Shown: positions 1-8,592, counted from the first letter of the stretch. The stretch is DNA of 33,249 nucleotides from DATEZO01 sp035255485 (GCA_035255485.1 DATEZO010000141.1:1-33249); one strand, 5' to 3'. Notes: generated from the sequence alone by a model not told the origin. Translations and numbers: made by a program.

Positions 1-665
1 ATATTTTCCACACGCCAGCCGCTGGTATTGGAAAAGCTTGGTTTGACGTGATCACGGTCAATATTGCCAATCTGGATTTGCGTGAATGCAATTTGCTCCA
101 CGACTTCGTTATTTTCGTCTACCGTTTGCGCCCGCAGCAGCAGGCCACTCGCTTTTTCTGCCCATAGCTTGTAGCCGTAACGAAATTTATCCTTCGGCTC
201 CAGAACAATCACCTGGCAATCAAAGCCGGCAACGCGCCCCGTCATGCCCTTATGGATATCGTAGTAGCTTGACAGATCGGAAGGGTTGGCTGCAAGAATC
301 GCAGGAAATACATCCTGTGCTACCCGTTTTTCAATGAGCAGAGTCTGCGTTTCCGGCACATAGTAAATAATTTCTTCATTATTGCGAATATATTCACGTG
401 GCTTGCCATCCAGAATTTCGAGTTTTTCAAGTTCGTTTTTTCCATTCAGCACATGCGTAATGCGCGAAGTGCGAACCTGGCTGCCCTGCTGATAGACGAA
501 GATTCCCGAAAAATTGAGCTTGTGCGCGCCGGTCTGAATTTTTTTCAGCCATCCTTGCGCATCACGCCTGTCAACTTGTGAATTGCTATTCTGGGCGTGG
601 GCGGAAAATGCAATGAAAGAAGAGATAACAACGACAAACCTGAACAAAAGCAATGTCTGCCGCAT
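1..665 (-). CDS. rseB: RseB/MucB, periplasmic sigma-E regulator (3' end cut by window edge)
   Basis: About 221 codons are visible, starting at an ATG at 665 and open to the window edge, so the C-terminal part is missing. The N-terminus is a signal peptide: a charged start (MRQ), a hydrophobic core and a SAHA-Q cleavage-like site near residue 25. After it comes the MucB/RseB N-terminal domain, recognisable from a stretch reading GIFVYQQGSQVRTSRITHV, the family's hallmark beta-sandwich opening. RseB proteins sit in the periplasm, bind RseA and shield it from DegS cleavage; they release it on sensing envelope lipids or lipopolysaccharide. The start lies 3 bases after the rseA stop, so the two are almost certainly co-transcribed and coupled. 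Identity is firm because of both sequence and position. Confidence 0.9.
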   Translation of the reverse strand, partial: MRQTLLLFRFVVVISSFIAFSAHAQNSNSQVDRRDAQGWLKKIQTGAHKLNFSGIFVYQQGSQVRTSRITHVLNGKNELEKLEILDGKPREYIRNNEEIIYYVPETQTLLIEKRVAQDVFPAILAANPSDLSSYYDIHKGMTGRVAGFDCQVIVLEPKDKFRYGYKLWAEKASGLLLRAQTVDENNEVVEQIAFTQIQIGNIDRDHVKPSFSNTSGWRVEN

Positions 666-668
666 AGT

Positions 669-1286
669 TTACTTGTCAGAGTCAGTCGCGAATGTGGCTG
701 AACGCGCATATTGCGCAGTGCTATACACAGAAGGAGAAAAACGTTGATGCGCCAGCAAATACTCATCTATGCCGGGATCTCTCAGCACGTCTTCCTGGCG
801 GACCGCCACACGCATGTTATCTGATGCCGACGAGATACCCTGATTCGCGGAAGCGATGACGCTCGATGCATTCCCCGTCGGCGCCCCTTTCATTGTCGTC
901 ATTATCTGCGGTGCGAAAACCAATGCCAGCGTTGCAATCGCAAGTGCCGCGGCCATACCCTGCAGCATGAAGCGCCTTTTGCCGGGATGCCCCGCAATCG
1001 TTGCCGATCCAGTGTGCCCATGCCGCTTGCTTTCAGAAACAGCAACCGGAGCAACAATCGCAGGCTCTTGCTCCAGTCGCATCATCAGTCGCGCCGAAAA
1101 ATCCGGGCGCATTTCAAATGCCATGTCGCTTGAACGCAACGTATCACCGATCTGATGATACAGATCCCAAGTTACGCGGCCATCCGAGGTGCGTGCGGCA
1201 GCCAATGCCGCATCGATTTTTTCGTCAGCCAATTCGCTATCGACAAATGCGGATATCTGTTCGTGAGTCATGTTCCTGGTATTCAT
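669..1286 (-). CDS. rseA: RseA/MucA-type anti-sigma-E factor
   Basis: This is a 205-residue single-pass inner-membrane anti-sigma factor. The N-terminal cytoplasmic part (residues 1-75, with THEQISAFVDSELADE) matches the RseA N-terminal domain that holds sigma-E. A hydrophobic helix at about residues 108-128 is the only membrane span, and the remainder would be the periplasmic part bound by RseB and cut by DegS. The frame stays open upstream to a TTG at 1301, but the ATG at 1286 is the more likely start; another ATG lies at 1271 (MTHEQ). The gene sits 53 bases downstream of rpoE and 3 bases before rseB. Sequence between the domains is poorly conserved in this family, so the call rests on N-domain, topology and neighbours. 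Confidence 0.88.
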   Translation of the reverse strand: MNTRNMTHEQISAFVDSELADEKIDAALAAARTSDGRVTWDLYHQIGDTLRSSDMAFEMRPDFSARLMMRLEQEPAIVAPVAVSESKRHGHTGSATIAGHPGKRRFMLQGMAAALAIATLALVFAPQIMTTMKGAPTGNASSVIASANQGISSASDNMRVAVRQEDVLRDPGIDEYLLAHQRFSPSVYSTAQYARSATFATDSDK

Positions 1287-1339
1287 TGCGATCTCGCACA
1301 AGCCAAGGCGGTTTTATGCATCATTCTTATTGCTACTAT

Positions 1340-1942
1340 CTACCAGCGCTTATCGATTGCTGTACCAAGCAGAGGCCGCAATTTTTCAGCAATCGCCTCA
1401 CGCGCCCGAAAAATCCTGCTTCGCACGGTGCCGATCGGACATCCCATTGCCTCTGCGATCTCATCGTAGCTCAAACCTTCGATTTCGCGCAACGTAATTG
1501 CGATACGCAACTCCTCAGGCAGTGCATCCATCGCGACATTGACCGTTTCGGCAATTTGTTTTGTCGCCATCATGGATTCCGGCGTATTAATGTCTCTTAG
1601 GTGTTCTCCATCATCGAAAGTTTCTGCTTCTTCAGCGTCCGCCTCTGTTGAAGTCGGTGCTCGTCGCCCCTGCGTTACCAGATAGTTTTTCGCAGTATTG
1701 ATTCCAATTCTATACAACCAGGTATAGAACGCAGAATCTCCGCGAAATTGCGGCAACGCCCGATACGCCTTGATAAATGCCTCCTGTACTACATCTTCGG
1801 CTTCAGCTTGGTCGCGAACAAGCCGCGACACTAGCCGCATCAATTTTCTCTGGTACTTGATCACTAACAGCTCGAACGCTTTTTTGTCGCCACGCTGCAC
1901 ACGTTCGACAAGCAGTTGATCAATATCGCGTTCTGTCGTCAA
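1340..1942 (-). CDS. rpoE: RNA polymerase sigma-E factor (RpoE/AlgU)
   Basis: At 200 residues this is a full-length ECF sigma factor. Region 2 is seen at about residues 20-90 (FELLVIKYQRKLMRLVSRLV, then EDVVQEAFIKAYRALPQFRG and the FYTWLYRIGINTAKNY stretch typical of RpoE/AlgU), and region 4 at about 140-190 (LREIEGLSYDEIAEAMGCP and GTVRSRIFRAREA). It directs the envelope-stress regulon and is held by RseA. The start is a TTG at 1942: no ATG occurs before the conserved region, and AAGGGA sits 7 bases upstream. A sigma-E type promoter lies just upstream (1987-2013), so autoregulation is likely. The gene is followed by rseA and rseB and preceded by fabF and a YgfX-like gene. Confidence 0.96.
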   Translation of the reverse strand: MTTERDIDQLLVERVQRGDKKAFELLVIKYQRKLMRLVSRLVRDQAEAEDVVQEAFIKAYRALPQFRGDSAFYTWLYRIGINTAKNYLVTQGRRAPTSTEADAEEAETFDDGEHLRDINTPESMMATKQIAETVNVAMDALPEELRIAITLREIEGLSYDEIAEAMGCPIGTVRSRIFRAREAIAEKLRPLLGTAIDKRW

Positions 1943-1986
1943 TCCCCGTTCCCTTGATCTTCGGCAATATTCACGCGCTATGAATA

Positions 1987-2013
1987 GTTGACCGAGAGAA
2001 ATGCATTAAGTTC
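1987..2013 (-). promoter_or_regulatory. Predicted sigma-E promoter of rpoE
   Basis: On the minus strand GAACTT (2013-2008) is followed after exactly 16 bases by TCAAC (1991-1987). The known sigma-E pattern is GGAACTT, 15-16 bases, then TCTRA/TCAAA. The last two spacer bases are GG, also typical. Transcription would start near 1980 and give a leader of about 38 bases to the TTG start. This implies that rpoE-rseA-rseB has its own autoregulated promoter in addition to read-through from the fab genes. Confidence 0.65.
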
Positions 2014-2032
2014 AATCATGGATTCAACATGT

Positions 2033-2542
2033 TCACAAAATCCTGTGTTCCGCCAAATTATTGTGCGCGGCAATCCAGCGGATCGCAACCGATAACGCCC
2101 GAAACTCGCCATCCTTGACGCTATCCGGCAGAATCGGCAATACCTTTATTTGCTGGTCTTCAGATCTTAATCTCAGAAGCAGCAAAAACGGCCACAATGT
2201 CGAATCATCCATCAGGTTGACTACTTCTCCGCCATCTCGGCCATGCGATGAATGGGCCTGAAAAAAGGAGTCAGCTAATGCGCTATATTCCCCCAATCGG
2301 ATTTGCCCGATACCGGAAATATCAATATGGTGTGTTTTTCTTGTTTGGACAGTGTAATAAAAAGCGGCAAGGGCCATGAGAAGGCACACTGCAGCAAGTG
2401 CAATGCGATACGCGAAAGCCAGATTTCCCAACTGCCCCGATCCGACCATCCAGCCGATAAAAATAATGCCAATGTACATGCCACATGACATGCCGAGCAA
2501 AATCCTGGATGGCTTGACCACGGTAGATACCGCGATAGTCAT
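2033..2542 (-). CDS. YgfX/CptA-like small inner-membrane protein
   Basis: This encodes about 169 residues from the ATG at 2542; the open frame extends further upstream into fabF, but those extra codons do not look like protein. Two hydrophobic helices near the N-terminus (about residues 16-34 and 45-62) are followed by a soluble domain. That domain carries the pattern DDSTLWPFLLLLRLR, then LPILPDSVKDGEFRALSVAIRW, which resembles the YgfX family (two membrane helices, then a short cytoplasmic domain with a conserved 'lpDs..ef R.L.v.lr' ending). YgfX proteins in E. coli are linked to cell morphology and pair with SdhE; no SdhE-like gene is present here. It sits between fabF and rpoE, 52 bases after fabF. 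The family assignment is by eye, and the function in this organism is unknown. Confidence 0.6.
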   Translation of the reverse strand: MTIAVSTVVKPSRILLGMSCGMYIGIIFIGWMVGSGQLGNLAFAYRIALAAVCLLMALAAFYYTVQTRKTHHIDISGIGQIRLGEYSALADSFFQAHSSHGRDGGEVVNLMDDSTLWPFLLLLRLRSEDQQIKVLPILPDSVKDGEFRALSVAIRWIAAHNNLAEHRIL

Positions 2543-2594
2543 GATAAGGAAGTGAAAATGACATCCGTCCGCATCGAAAGCGGACGGACAAAGA

Positions 2595-3842
2595 TCAGAT
2601 TTTACCGAAAATGAGAGTCCCGTTCGTACCGCCGAAGCCAAACGAGTTTTTTACAGCGATATTGATTGGCATGTCACGTGCCGCATTGGCGCAGTAGTCC
2701 AAATCGCATACCGGATCCTGGTTGAAAATATTGGTGGTTGGTGGAGATAGTTGCTGATGCAATGCCAATACCGTGAATACGGACTCCAGCCCGCCAGCAC
2801 CGCCCAACAGATGACCTGTCATGGATTTCGTGGAATTAACCACGATTTTTTTTGCATGATCGCCAAGGGTGCTCTTGATTGCTATCGTTTCCGCGATGTC
2901 GCCCAAAGGTGTCGATGTGCCATGTGCATTCACATAATCCACCTGATCGGGATTGATTTCTGCATTCTTCATCGCCGCAATCATGCAGCGACGCGCCCCA
3001 CTGCCATCTTCCAGCGGCGCGGTCATGTGATGCGCATCGGCACTCATGCCGAATCCAAGCAACTCCGCGTAAATTCTGGCGCCGCGCGCTTTTGCATGCT
3101 CGTATTCTTCCAGCACCATTACGCCGGCACCCTCGCCCAGCACAAAGCCATCACGGTCCTTGTCCCAGGGGCGAGAAGCAGTCGCCGGATCATCATTGCG
3201 TGAAGATAACGCGCGTGCCGAAGCGAACCCGCCCAATCCCAGCGGCGATATGGTCGACTCCGCACCGCCTGCGATCATGACATCGGCATCGCCATATTCA
3301 ATCAAGCGGCCCGCTGCGCCGATGCAGTGCAAGCCAGTAGTGCAGGCAGTCACTATCGCGAGATTCGGACCTTTCAAGCCGTATTTGATCGAAAGGTGGC
3401 CGGAAATCATGTTGATGATGGAAGCCGGTACGAAAAATGGCGAAATCCTGCGCGGGCCACGGCTTGCCAATTCGGCGTGCGTCTCTTCGATCAAAGGCAG
3501 GCCGCCAATACCGGAGCCGATAATAACGCCGATCCGTTCTGCATTGGCATCGGTAACCACTACTCCGCAATCCTGCATCGCCTGTATGCCGGCTGCCATA
3601 CCGTAATGGATAAACGTATCCATATGGCGCGCTTCCTTGGCAGGGATATAGTCTTCAATATTGAAGCCTTTGACTTCTCCGGCGAAATGCGTGGAGAAAG
3701 GAGTAGCATCAAATTTGGTGATTGTCGCAATCCCGGATTTTCCTGCTGTTAGCGCCTCCCATGATTGGGCAACAGTATTGCCAATCGGCGAGACGCAACC
3801 CAGGCCGGTAATGACGACGCGGCGTTGACGCGAACGGATCAA
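2595..3842 (-). CDS. fabF: Beta-ketoacyl-ACP synthase II (KAS II)
   Basis: This enzyme condenses malonyl-ACP with acyl-ACP in fatty acid elongation. The 415-residue thiolase-fold protein has the complete KAS II triad: Cys167 in TACTTG, His307 in NAHGTSTPLGD and His344 in KSMTGHLLGGAGG. The C-terminal NSFGFGGTNGTL motif is also present. The start is a TTG at 3842, with AGGAG placed 6 bases upstream; no ATG is available ahead of the conserved RRVVITGLG opening. It follows acpP by 28 bases in the fab operon, the common acpP-fabF order. The product is cytoplasmic and the assignment is firm. Confidence 0.97.
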   Translation of the reverse strand: MIRSRQRRVVITGLGCVSPIGNTVAQSWEALTAGKSGIATITKFDATPFSTHFAGEVKGFNIEDYIPAKEARHMDTFIHYGMAAGIQAMQDCGVVVTDANAERIGVIIGSGIGGLPLIEETHAELASRGPRRISPFFVPASIINMISGHLSIKYGLKGPNLAIVTACTTGLHCIGAAGRLIEYGDADVMIAGGAESTISPLGLGGFASARALSSRNDDPATASRPWDKDRDGFVLGEGAGVMVLEEYEHAKARGARIYAELLGFGMSADAHHMTAPLEDGSGARRCMIAAMKNAEINPDQVDYVNAHGTSTPLGDIAETIAIKSTLGDHAKKIVVNSTKSMTGHLLGGAGGLESVFTVLALHQQLSPPTTNIFNQDPVCDLDYCANAARDMPINIAVKNSFGFGGTNGTLIFGKI

Positions 3843-3870
3843 GCGGATCTCCTAAAGTCGAACAAAACAA

Positions 3871-4110
3871 TTATGCCTTGACGTGCGCCTTGGCGTAATC
3901 GATCGCCTGCTGCACTGTCGTGATTTTTTCAGCTTGCTCGTCAGGGATTTCCATTTCGAACTCATCTTCCAGTGCCATCACGAGTTCAACTGTGTCAAGT
4001 GAATCGGCGCCGAGATCATCGACGAAGGAGGACTCAATCTTGATGTCAGCTTCGGCGACGCCCAGTTGTTCAGCGACGATTTTCTTAACGCGTTGTTCGA
4101 TATCGGACAT
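3871..4110 (-). CDS. acpP: Acyl carrier protein
   Basis: This is the 79-residue acidic carrier of fatty acid synthesis. The phosphopantetheine site is Ser37 in LGADSLDTVELVMALE, followed by the EDEFEMEIPDE helix typical of bacterial ACP. The frame remains open 30 codons upstream, but the ATG at 4110 (MSDIEQRVKKIV) matches the family start and has GGAG about 8 bases before it. It lies between fabG (125 bases upstream) and fabF. The gap between fabG and acpP is longer than elsewhere in the operon and could hold an extra acpP promoter, since ACP is needed at high level; this last point is inference. Confidence 0.97.
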   Translation of the reverse strand: MSDIEQRVKKIVAEQLGVAEADIKIESSFVDDLGADSLDTVELVMALEDEFEMEIPDEQAEKITTVQQAIDYAKAHVKA

Positions 4111-4234
4111 GTTATGGCTCCAGTGGGTGGTGGTAGAAAGTGCGCGCATTTTATCAGGTTTGCGCATCGAAAATTCATTTTCAGCTTTTGTTCTCAACAA
4201 CGATTAATTTACAATCAAAAACAACCTTCTCCCA

Positions 4235-4996
4235 TTAACTCATGTACATGCCACCATTAACATGTAAGGTTGTACCGGTAATGTAGGCTGCTTGCGGTGA
4301 AGCAAGGAAAGCTGCCGCCGCCGCAATATCTTCAGGTAAACCGAATCGGCCGAGCGGAATTTGTTCCAATAAGGCCGTCATCTGGTGTTCGGTCAGCGCT
4401 TTCGTCATGTCGGTGTCGATGAATCCAGGCGCGATGCAATTGACAGTGATGTTGCGACTGCCGATTTCGCGCGCCAATGCACGGCTCATTCCGGCTACAC
4501 CGGCCTTTGCAGCAGCATAGTTCATCTGCCCCGGATTACCTGTCGATCCGACTACCGATGTGATATTGATGATACGTCCGTGCTTGGCCTTCATCATCCC
4601 GCGCAGCACTGCGCGCGACAGACGCGCAACCGCGGTAAGATTGGTCGCAATGACTGTATCCCATTCCTCGTCTTTCATGCGCATGGCAAGCTGATCTTGG
4701 GTTATGCCCGCATTATTGACCAGGATCGCTATGCTGCCGAATTCTTTTTGAATCAGCTCGATTGCCGCTGCGCAGCCTGCGGCATCATTGACATTCAACA
4801 CGATGCCTTTTCCGCACGCGGGATGAATTGCGTTCAAGTAGTCGGAAATTGCAACAGCGCCCGCTTGCGTGGTCGCAGTGCCAATAACTTTAGCTCCCTG
4901 TTTTGCCAGCTCTCGTGCAATTGCCTGCCCGATACCGCGTGAAGCGCCGGTGACCAGTGCAATCTGGTTATTCAAATTCGAGTTTTGCATGTTCAC
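4235..4996 (-). CDS. fabG: 3-oxoacyl-ACP reductase
   Basis: This NADPH-dependent short-chain dehydrogenase reduces beta-ketoacyl-ACP. It has the cofactor motif TGASRGIG (residues 17-24), NNAG (94-97), and the catalytic set Asn119, Ser147, Tyr160 and Lys164 (YAAAK). The C-terminus IDTDMTKAL...LGRFGLPEDIA...TLHVNGGMYM is typical of FabG. Two starts are possible. A GTG at 4996 overlaps the fabD stop (GTGA) and lies 8 bases from GGAG; an ATG at 4990 lies 14 bases from the same GGAG. The GTG fits the ribosome binding site better. Translational coupling to fabD is likely either way. Confidence 0.96.
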   Translation of the reverse strand: MNMQNSNLNNQIALVTGASRGIGQAIARELAKQGAKVIGTATTQAGAVAISDYLNAIHPACGKGIVLNVNDAAGCAAAIELIQKEFGSIAILVNNAGITQDQLAMRMKDEEWDTVIATNLTAVARLSRAVLRGMMKAKHGRIINITSVVGSTGNPGQMNYAAAKAGVAGMSRALAREIGSRNITVNCIAPGFIDTDMTKALTEHQMTALLEQIPLGRFGLPEDIAAAAAFLASPQAAYITGTTLHVNGGMYMS

Positions 4997-5925
4997 TTCA
5001 ATAACTCCAATACTTTATCGAGGGAAACCTGATCAAAAATCGCTTCGCCTGTCAATTCACTGCTAATGCGCTTTGTCAGTCCAGCCAACACCTTTCCGGG
5101 TCCACATTCCACTACATGCGTTATGTTATCTGCATGCATTTTCCGGATTGTCTCTACCCACCTCACCGGGTTGGCGGCTTGTCGCACCAATGCATCCTTG
5201 ATGTCTACTGGATCATTAACAGCTGCCACATCAACGTTGTTGATTACTGGAATTTTCGGTGCACTGAAAGTTAAATTCACCAAATATTCGCGCAATCGTT
5301 GCGATGCAGGCATCAACAACGATGAATGAAATGGGGCAGATACTGGCAAAGGCAATGCTCGTTTGGCACCTCTGGCCTTGGCAAATCCGCATGCGCGTTC
5401 GACAGCAGTCTTGCTGCCTGCAATTACTACTTGCGCTGGCGCATTGAAATTAACTGCTTCAACAATTTCTCCTTGTGCAGCGTCTGCACAAGCCGCATGC
5501 ACATCCTCATCCGATAAACCGAGGATTGCCGCCATGCCCCCTTGCCCAACTGGCACAGCTTCCTGCATGGCCTGAGCACGGAAACGTACCAGCGGCACAG
5601 CATCCTTGAACGCGATAACGCCAGCGGCAACCAGCGCAGAGTATTCACCGAGACTATGTCCGGCAACCATCGTCGGCTGCTTGCCGCCAGCGGCAAGCCA
5701 CGCTCGATATATCGCAATTGCGGCAGTCAGCATTACCGGCTGGGTATTGACCGTCAGATCAAGATCTTCCTTCGGCCCTTCCGCAATAAGCTTGCCAAGA
5801 TCAAACTGCAGCGCATCGGACGCTTCTACCACAGTCTGCTTTACGATGGCGTTATCATTGAAGCCATTCAACATGCCGATACTCTGTGAGCCTTGGCCAG
5901 GAAAAACGAATGCGAATTTGGTCAT
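4993..5925 (-). CDS. fabD: Malonyl-CoA:ACP transacylase
   Basis: This enzyme moves malonyl groups from CoA to ACP to supply elongation. The 310-residue protein has the FVFPGQGSQ opening, nucleophile Ser91 in GHSLGEYSAL, Arg at about residue 116 (RFRAQAMQ) and catalytic His200 in SAPFHSSLL, so the active site is complete. It overlaps the fabG start by 4 bases. The 128-base gap back to fabH is the longest in this part of the cluster apart from that around rpmF; I see no clear hairpin or promoter in it. Confidence 0.96.
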   Translation of the reverse strand: MTKFAFVFPGQGSQSIGMLNGFNDNAIVKQTVVEASDALQFDLGKLIAEGPKEDLDLTVNTQPVMLTAAIAIYRAWLAAGGKQPTMVAGHSLGEYSALVAAGVIAFKDAVPLVRFRAQAMQEAVPVGQGGMAAILGLSDEDVHAACADAAQGEIVEAVNFNAPAQVVIAGSKTAVERACGFAKARGAKRALPLPVSAPFHSSLLMPASQRLREYLVNLTFSAPKIPVINNVDVAAVNDPVDIKDALVRQAANPVRWVETIRKMHADNITHVVECGPGKVLAGLTKRISSELTGEAIFDQVSLDKVLELLK

Positions 5926-6053
5926 TTTTAATTTGTTGAAGACAGAATGATTTATCGCGCTGCGCGGCTCCTACAGGCTCTGCCCCGCCTTCCAATTTGT
6001 TAAGGGCAAAGAGGCCGTTGCGCGAAACCCTACCCTCTCAATTCATGGAATTA

Positions 6054-7040
6054 TTATATTCGTGCGAGTACCGCACCCCAGGTAAAGCCACCTCCAACGC
6101 CTTCCATCATTACGTTTTGCCCCGGCTTGATGCGCCCGTCGCGGACAGCAGTATCTAGGGCCAGCGGTATCGATGCTGCGGAAGTGTTACCATGCTGGTC
6201 GACGGTGACTACCATCTTCTCCATCGGTATGCCGAGCTTTTTTGTGGTGCCCTGCATGATGCGGATATTCGCCTGGTGCGGAATCAGCCAATCAATTTGC
6301 GATGGATTCATTTCTGCCACTGCCAATGCTTCATGCGCCACCTTGTCGAGCACGGATACAGCCAGCTTGAATACCGCTGGGCCATCCATATACAGGAATG
6401 CGCTGCCTTCTAGTACACCGCCATTGATACTGCCCTGCACACAAAGGATATTCGCATGGCTTCCGTCGGCATGCAACTTGGTGGCAAGAATGCCAGGTTC
6501 TTGCGATGCAGTCAGTACGATCGCACCTGCGCCGTCTCCGAATAACACGCAGGTAGTGCGGTCTTCAAAATTCAGTATTCGGGAAAATACTTCGGTACCA
6601 ATAACCAAGGCGTTCTTGTACGCGCCCGACTTGATAAAATTGTCCGCAATCGACACGCCATAAATGAAGCCGCTGCAGACTGCCTGTACATCAAACGCAG
6701 CACCGCCATTACGAATGCCAAGCTTTTGCTGCACGATGCAAGCCGTGCTCGGAAAACTGCCAAAATGATCCGGTGTCGAAGTTGCCACAATAATCAGATC
6801 AATATCGTTCGTAGTCAGTCCCGCCATTTCCAGCGCTCGCTTCGACGCTTCCACAGCAAGATCGCTGGACTGGATACCAGGCTCCGCATAATGTCGCGCT
6901 GAAATACCGCTGCGCGACACAATCCACTCATCCGAGGTTTCGATTCCCTTTTCTGCCAATTGAATGGCGAGATCATGATTGGTCACGCGCTTCGGCGGTA
7001 GATAACTGCCGGTACCAATGATTTTGCTATAGAGAGTCAT
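6054..7040 (-). CDS. fabH: Beta-ketoacyl-ACP synthase III (KAS III)
   Basis: FabH starts fatty acid synthesis by condensing acetyl-CoA with malonyl-ACP. At 328 residues it has the usual length. The triad is complete: Cys122 in QAVCSGFIYG, His255 in IPHQANIRI and Asn285 in HGNTSAAS. The SGISAR motif (44-49) and the C-terminal GGGFTWGA stretch are also typical. The ATG at 7040 is 16 bases after the plsX stop with only a weak ribosome binding site, so it may depend on read-through translation from plsX. The plsX-fabH-fabD-fabG-acpP order is the conserved proteobacterial arrangement. Confidence 0.97.
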   Translation of the reverse strand: MTLYSKIIGTGSYLPPKRVTNHDLAIQLAEKGIETSDEWIVSRSGISARHYAEPGIQSSDLAVEASKRALEMAGLTTNDIDLIIVATSTPDHFGSFPSTACIVQQKLGIRNGGAAFDVQAVCSGFIYGVSIADNFIKSGAYKNALVIGTEVFSRILNFEDRTTCVLFGDGAGAIVLTASQEPGILATKLHADGSHANILCVQGSINGGVLEGSAFLYMDGPAVFKLAVSVLDKVAHEALAVAEMNPSQIDWLIPHQANIRIMQGTTKKLGIPMEKMVVTVDQHGNTSAASIPLALDTAVRDGRIKPGQNVMMEGVGGGFTWGAVLARI

Positions 7041-7056
7041 GCCATTTTCTATTCGT

Positions 7057-8124
7057 TTAGTTCTTCACGGTGGAATTTTCTGATGTTATCAGTCCTTCTG
7101 ATTGCGGCATCAATTCTGCTATCGCCATCGAAATACGCGACAATACATCATGTTTTGCAGCATCGAAAGCGCGCTGGATAGCCCACTCATAACCGTAGGT
7201 GTCTGCACCGCCATGACTTTTGAAGACAAGTCCACGCAATCCCAGCAAGCCGGCACCATTGTAACGGGATGGATTCATGCGCTGGGAAATTGATTTCAAC
7301 GCGCGACGTGCAAGCAATGCGCCCAGCATGTTGAGGAAATTACTCTTGAATTCGGCGGTCAGGACGACTTTGAAGAAACGACCCAGTCCTTCGGAGGCCT
7401 TGAGTACAACATTGCCGACAAAACCGTCACATACGACAATGTCGGTTGTCCCCCGAAATATATCGTTACCTTCGACGTTACCGTAAAAATTGAGAATGCC
7501 TTTTTCGTGGTCGGTATGTAGCAGCGCTGCCGTTTGCTTGACGATATCGTTTCCCTTGATATCTTCCTCTCCGACGTTGAGCAGGCCCACCGTTGGTTTT
7601 GCCTTGTTCTCCATGGCCGAGACCAATGCCGATCCCATCAGCGCAAACTGATGCAAATGCTGCGGCCCGCAATCGACATTTGCCCCCAGGTCCAGCATAT
7701 AGGTAGGACGCCCCTTCTGATTGGGAATCAGCCCGCAGATTGCGGGGCGGTCCACGCCCGGAATCGTTTTCAGCACATAGCGGGAGATCGCCATCAGTGC
7801 ACCGGTATTGCCAGCAGAGACGCAGACATGAGCCTCACCTAGCTTTACCAGATTGATTGCCACCCGCATCGAAGAATCTTTCTTGCGGCGCAATGCGATT
7901 TCCAGCGAGTCATCCATCGCAACGACTTCTGCCGCCTGGACTATTGACAGACGCGAATGCCCATCCATCCTGTATTTTTTCAATTCGGCTCGAACCGTGT
8001 TTTCCGGCCCAACCAATATCAATTCGGCCTCAGGTTCGCGATTGATGAACGAGATGGCGGCGGGGATAGTAACCGATAGGCCATGATCTCCGCCCATGCA
8101 GTCAATGGAAATTTTGATTGTCAT
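7057..8124 (-). CDS. plsX: Phosphate acyltransferase PlsX
   Basis: PlsX makes acyl-phosphate from acyl-ACP, the first step that draws fatty acids into phospholipid. The 355-residue protein begins ISIDCMGGDHG, the PlsX signature, and contains VSAGNTGALMA, LDLGANVDC and VCDGFVGNVVLKASEG, all conserved in the family. It would be a peripheral cytoplasmic-membrane protein. The start ATG at 8124 has little Shine-Dalgarno sequence. A hairpin lies in the 148-base gap between rpmF and plsX, so plsX expression may be reduced relative to rpmF. Confidence 0.96.
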   Translation of the reverse strand: MTIKISIDCMGGDHGLSVTIPAAISFINREPEAELILVGPENTVRAELKKYRMDGHSRLSIVQAAEVVAMDDSLEIALRRKKDSSMRVAINLVKLGEAHVCVSAGNTGALMAISRYVLKTIPGVDRPAICGLIPNQKGRPTYMLDLGANVDCGPQHLHQFALMGSALVSAMENKAKPTVGLLNVGEEDIKGNDIVKQTAALLHTDHEKGILNFYGNVEGNDIFRGTTDIVVCDGFVGNVVLKASEGLGRFFKVVLTAEFKSNFLNMLGALLARRALKSISQRMNPSRYNGAGLLGLRGLVFKSHGGADTYGYEWAIQRAFDAAKHDVLSRISMAIAELMPQSEGLITSENSTVKN

Positions 8125-8210
8125 TATTTTGATTCAGCGCCTTGCCCCAATCACATTGTGGGCCCCATCCGGCTTGATTCAAATGACGCAATGCGCAGCT
8201 TGGCATATGA

Positions 8211-8249
8211 AAAACGGCGCCAAGTTCTGCAACTCGTCGCGCCGCTTTT
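8211..8249 (-). terminator. Hairpin between rpmF and plsX, possible partial terminator
   Basis: On the minus strand CGGCGC (8244-8239) pairs with GCGCCG (8220-8215) across an 18-base loop, flanked by A/T runs, and the 3' arm runs into a T stretch (8214-8211 read on the minus strand). The shape is that of an intrinsic terminator with a long loop. Because it sits inside an operon, partial termination after rpmF is a reasonable inference. Confidence 0.45.
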
Positions 8250-8272
8250 GTGATGTGAGACAACGAAAAAAA

Positions 8273-8455
8273 TTACTCGTCGTTTTTGGTCTTCAGAACT
8301 TTACGACCGCGATAGTAGCCGTTTGCACTGATGTGATGGCGTAGATGCGTTTCGCCAGTAGTTGGCTCAACAGCCAATTGCGGAGCAACCAGAAAATCGT
8401 GGGAACGGTGCATGCCACGCTTCGATGGGGACTTTTTATTTTGTTGAACAGCCAT
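8273..8455 (-). CDS. rpmF: 50S ribosomal protein L32
   Basis: This 60-residue basic protein has the L32 opening MAVQQNKKSPSKRGMHRSHD and the tail HHISANGYYRGRKVL. It has a clear GGAG ribosome binding site about 6 bases before the ATG. The zinc-binding cysteines of some L32 proteins are absent, so this is the zinc-free form. It lies between yceD and plsX as in most proteobacteria. The 137-base gap upstream, after yceD, contains TAAAAT near 8486 on the minus strand, a possible -10 element; no convincing -35 was found. Confidence 0.97.
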   Translation of the reverse strand: MAVQQNKKSPSKRGMHRSHDFLVAPQLAVEPTTGETHLRHHISANGYYRGRKVLKTKNDE

Positions 8456-8592
8456 GATAACTCCTAAACCTTAAGTTCTTGAATTTTAACACATCCGGGC
8501 CAGCTCGCCGCCAAACCGGGAATTCTTGCACTATCTACCTCTACTGATATTCCTTACCAGCCTATATTCAAACACAATTCGAAAATATTCGG

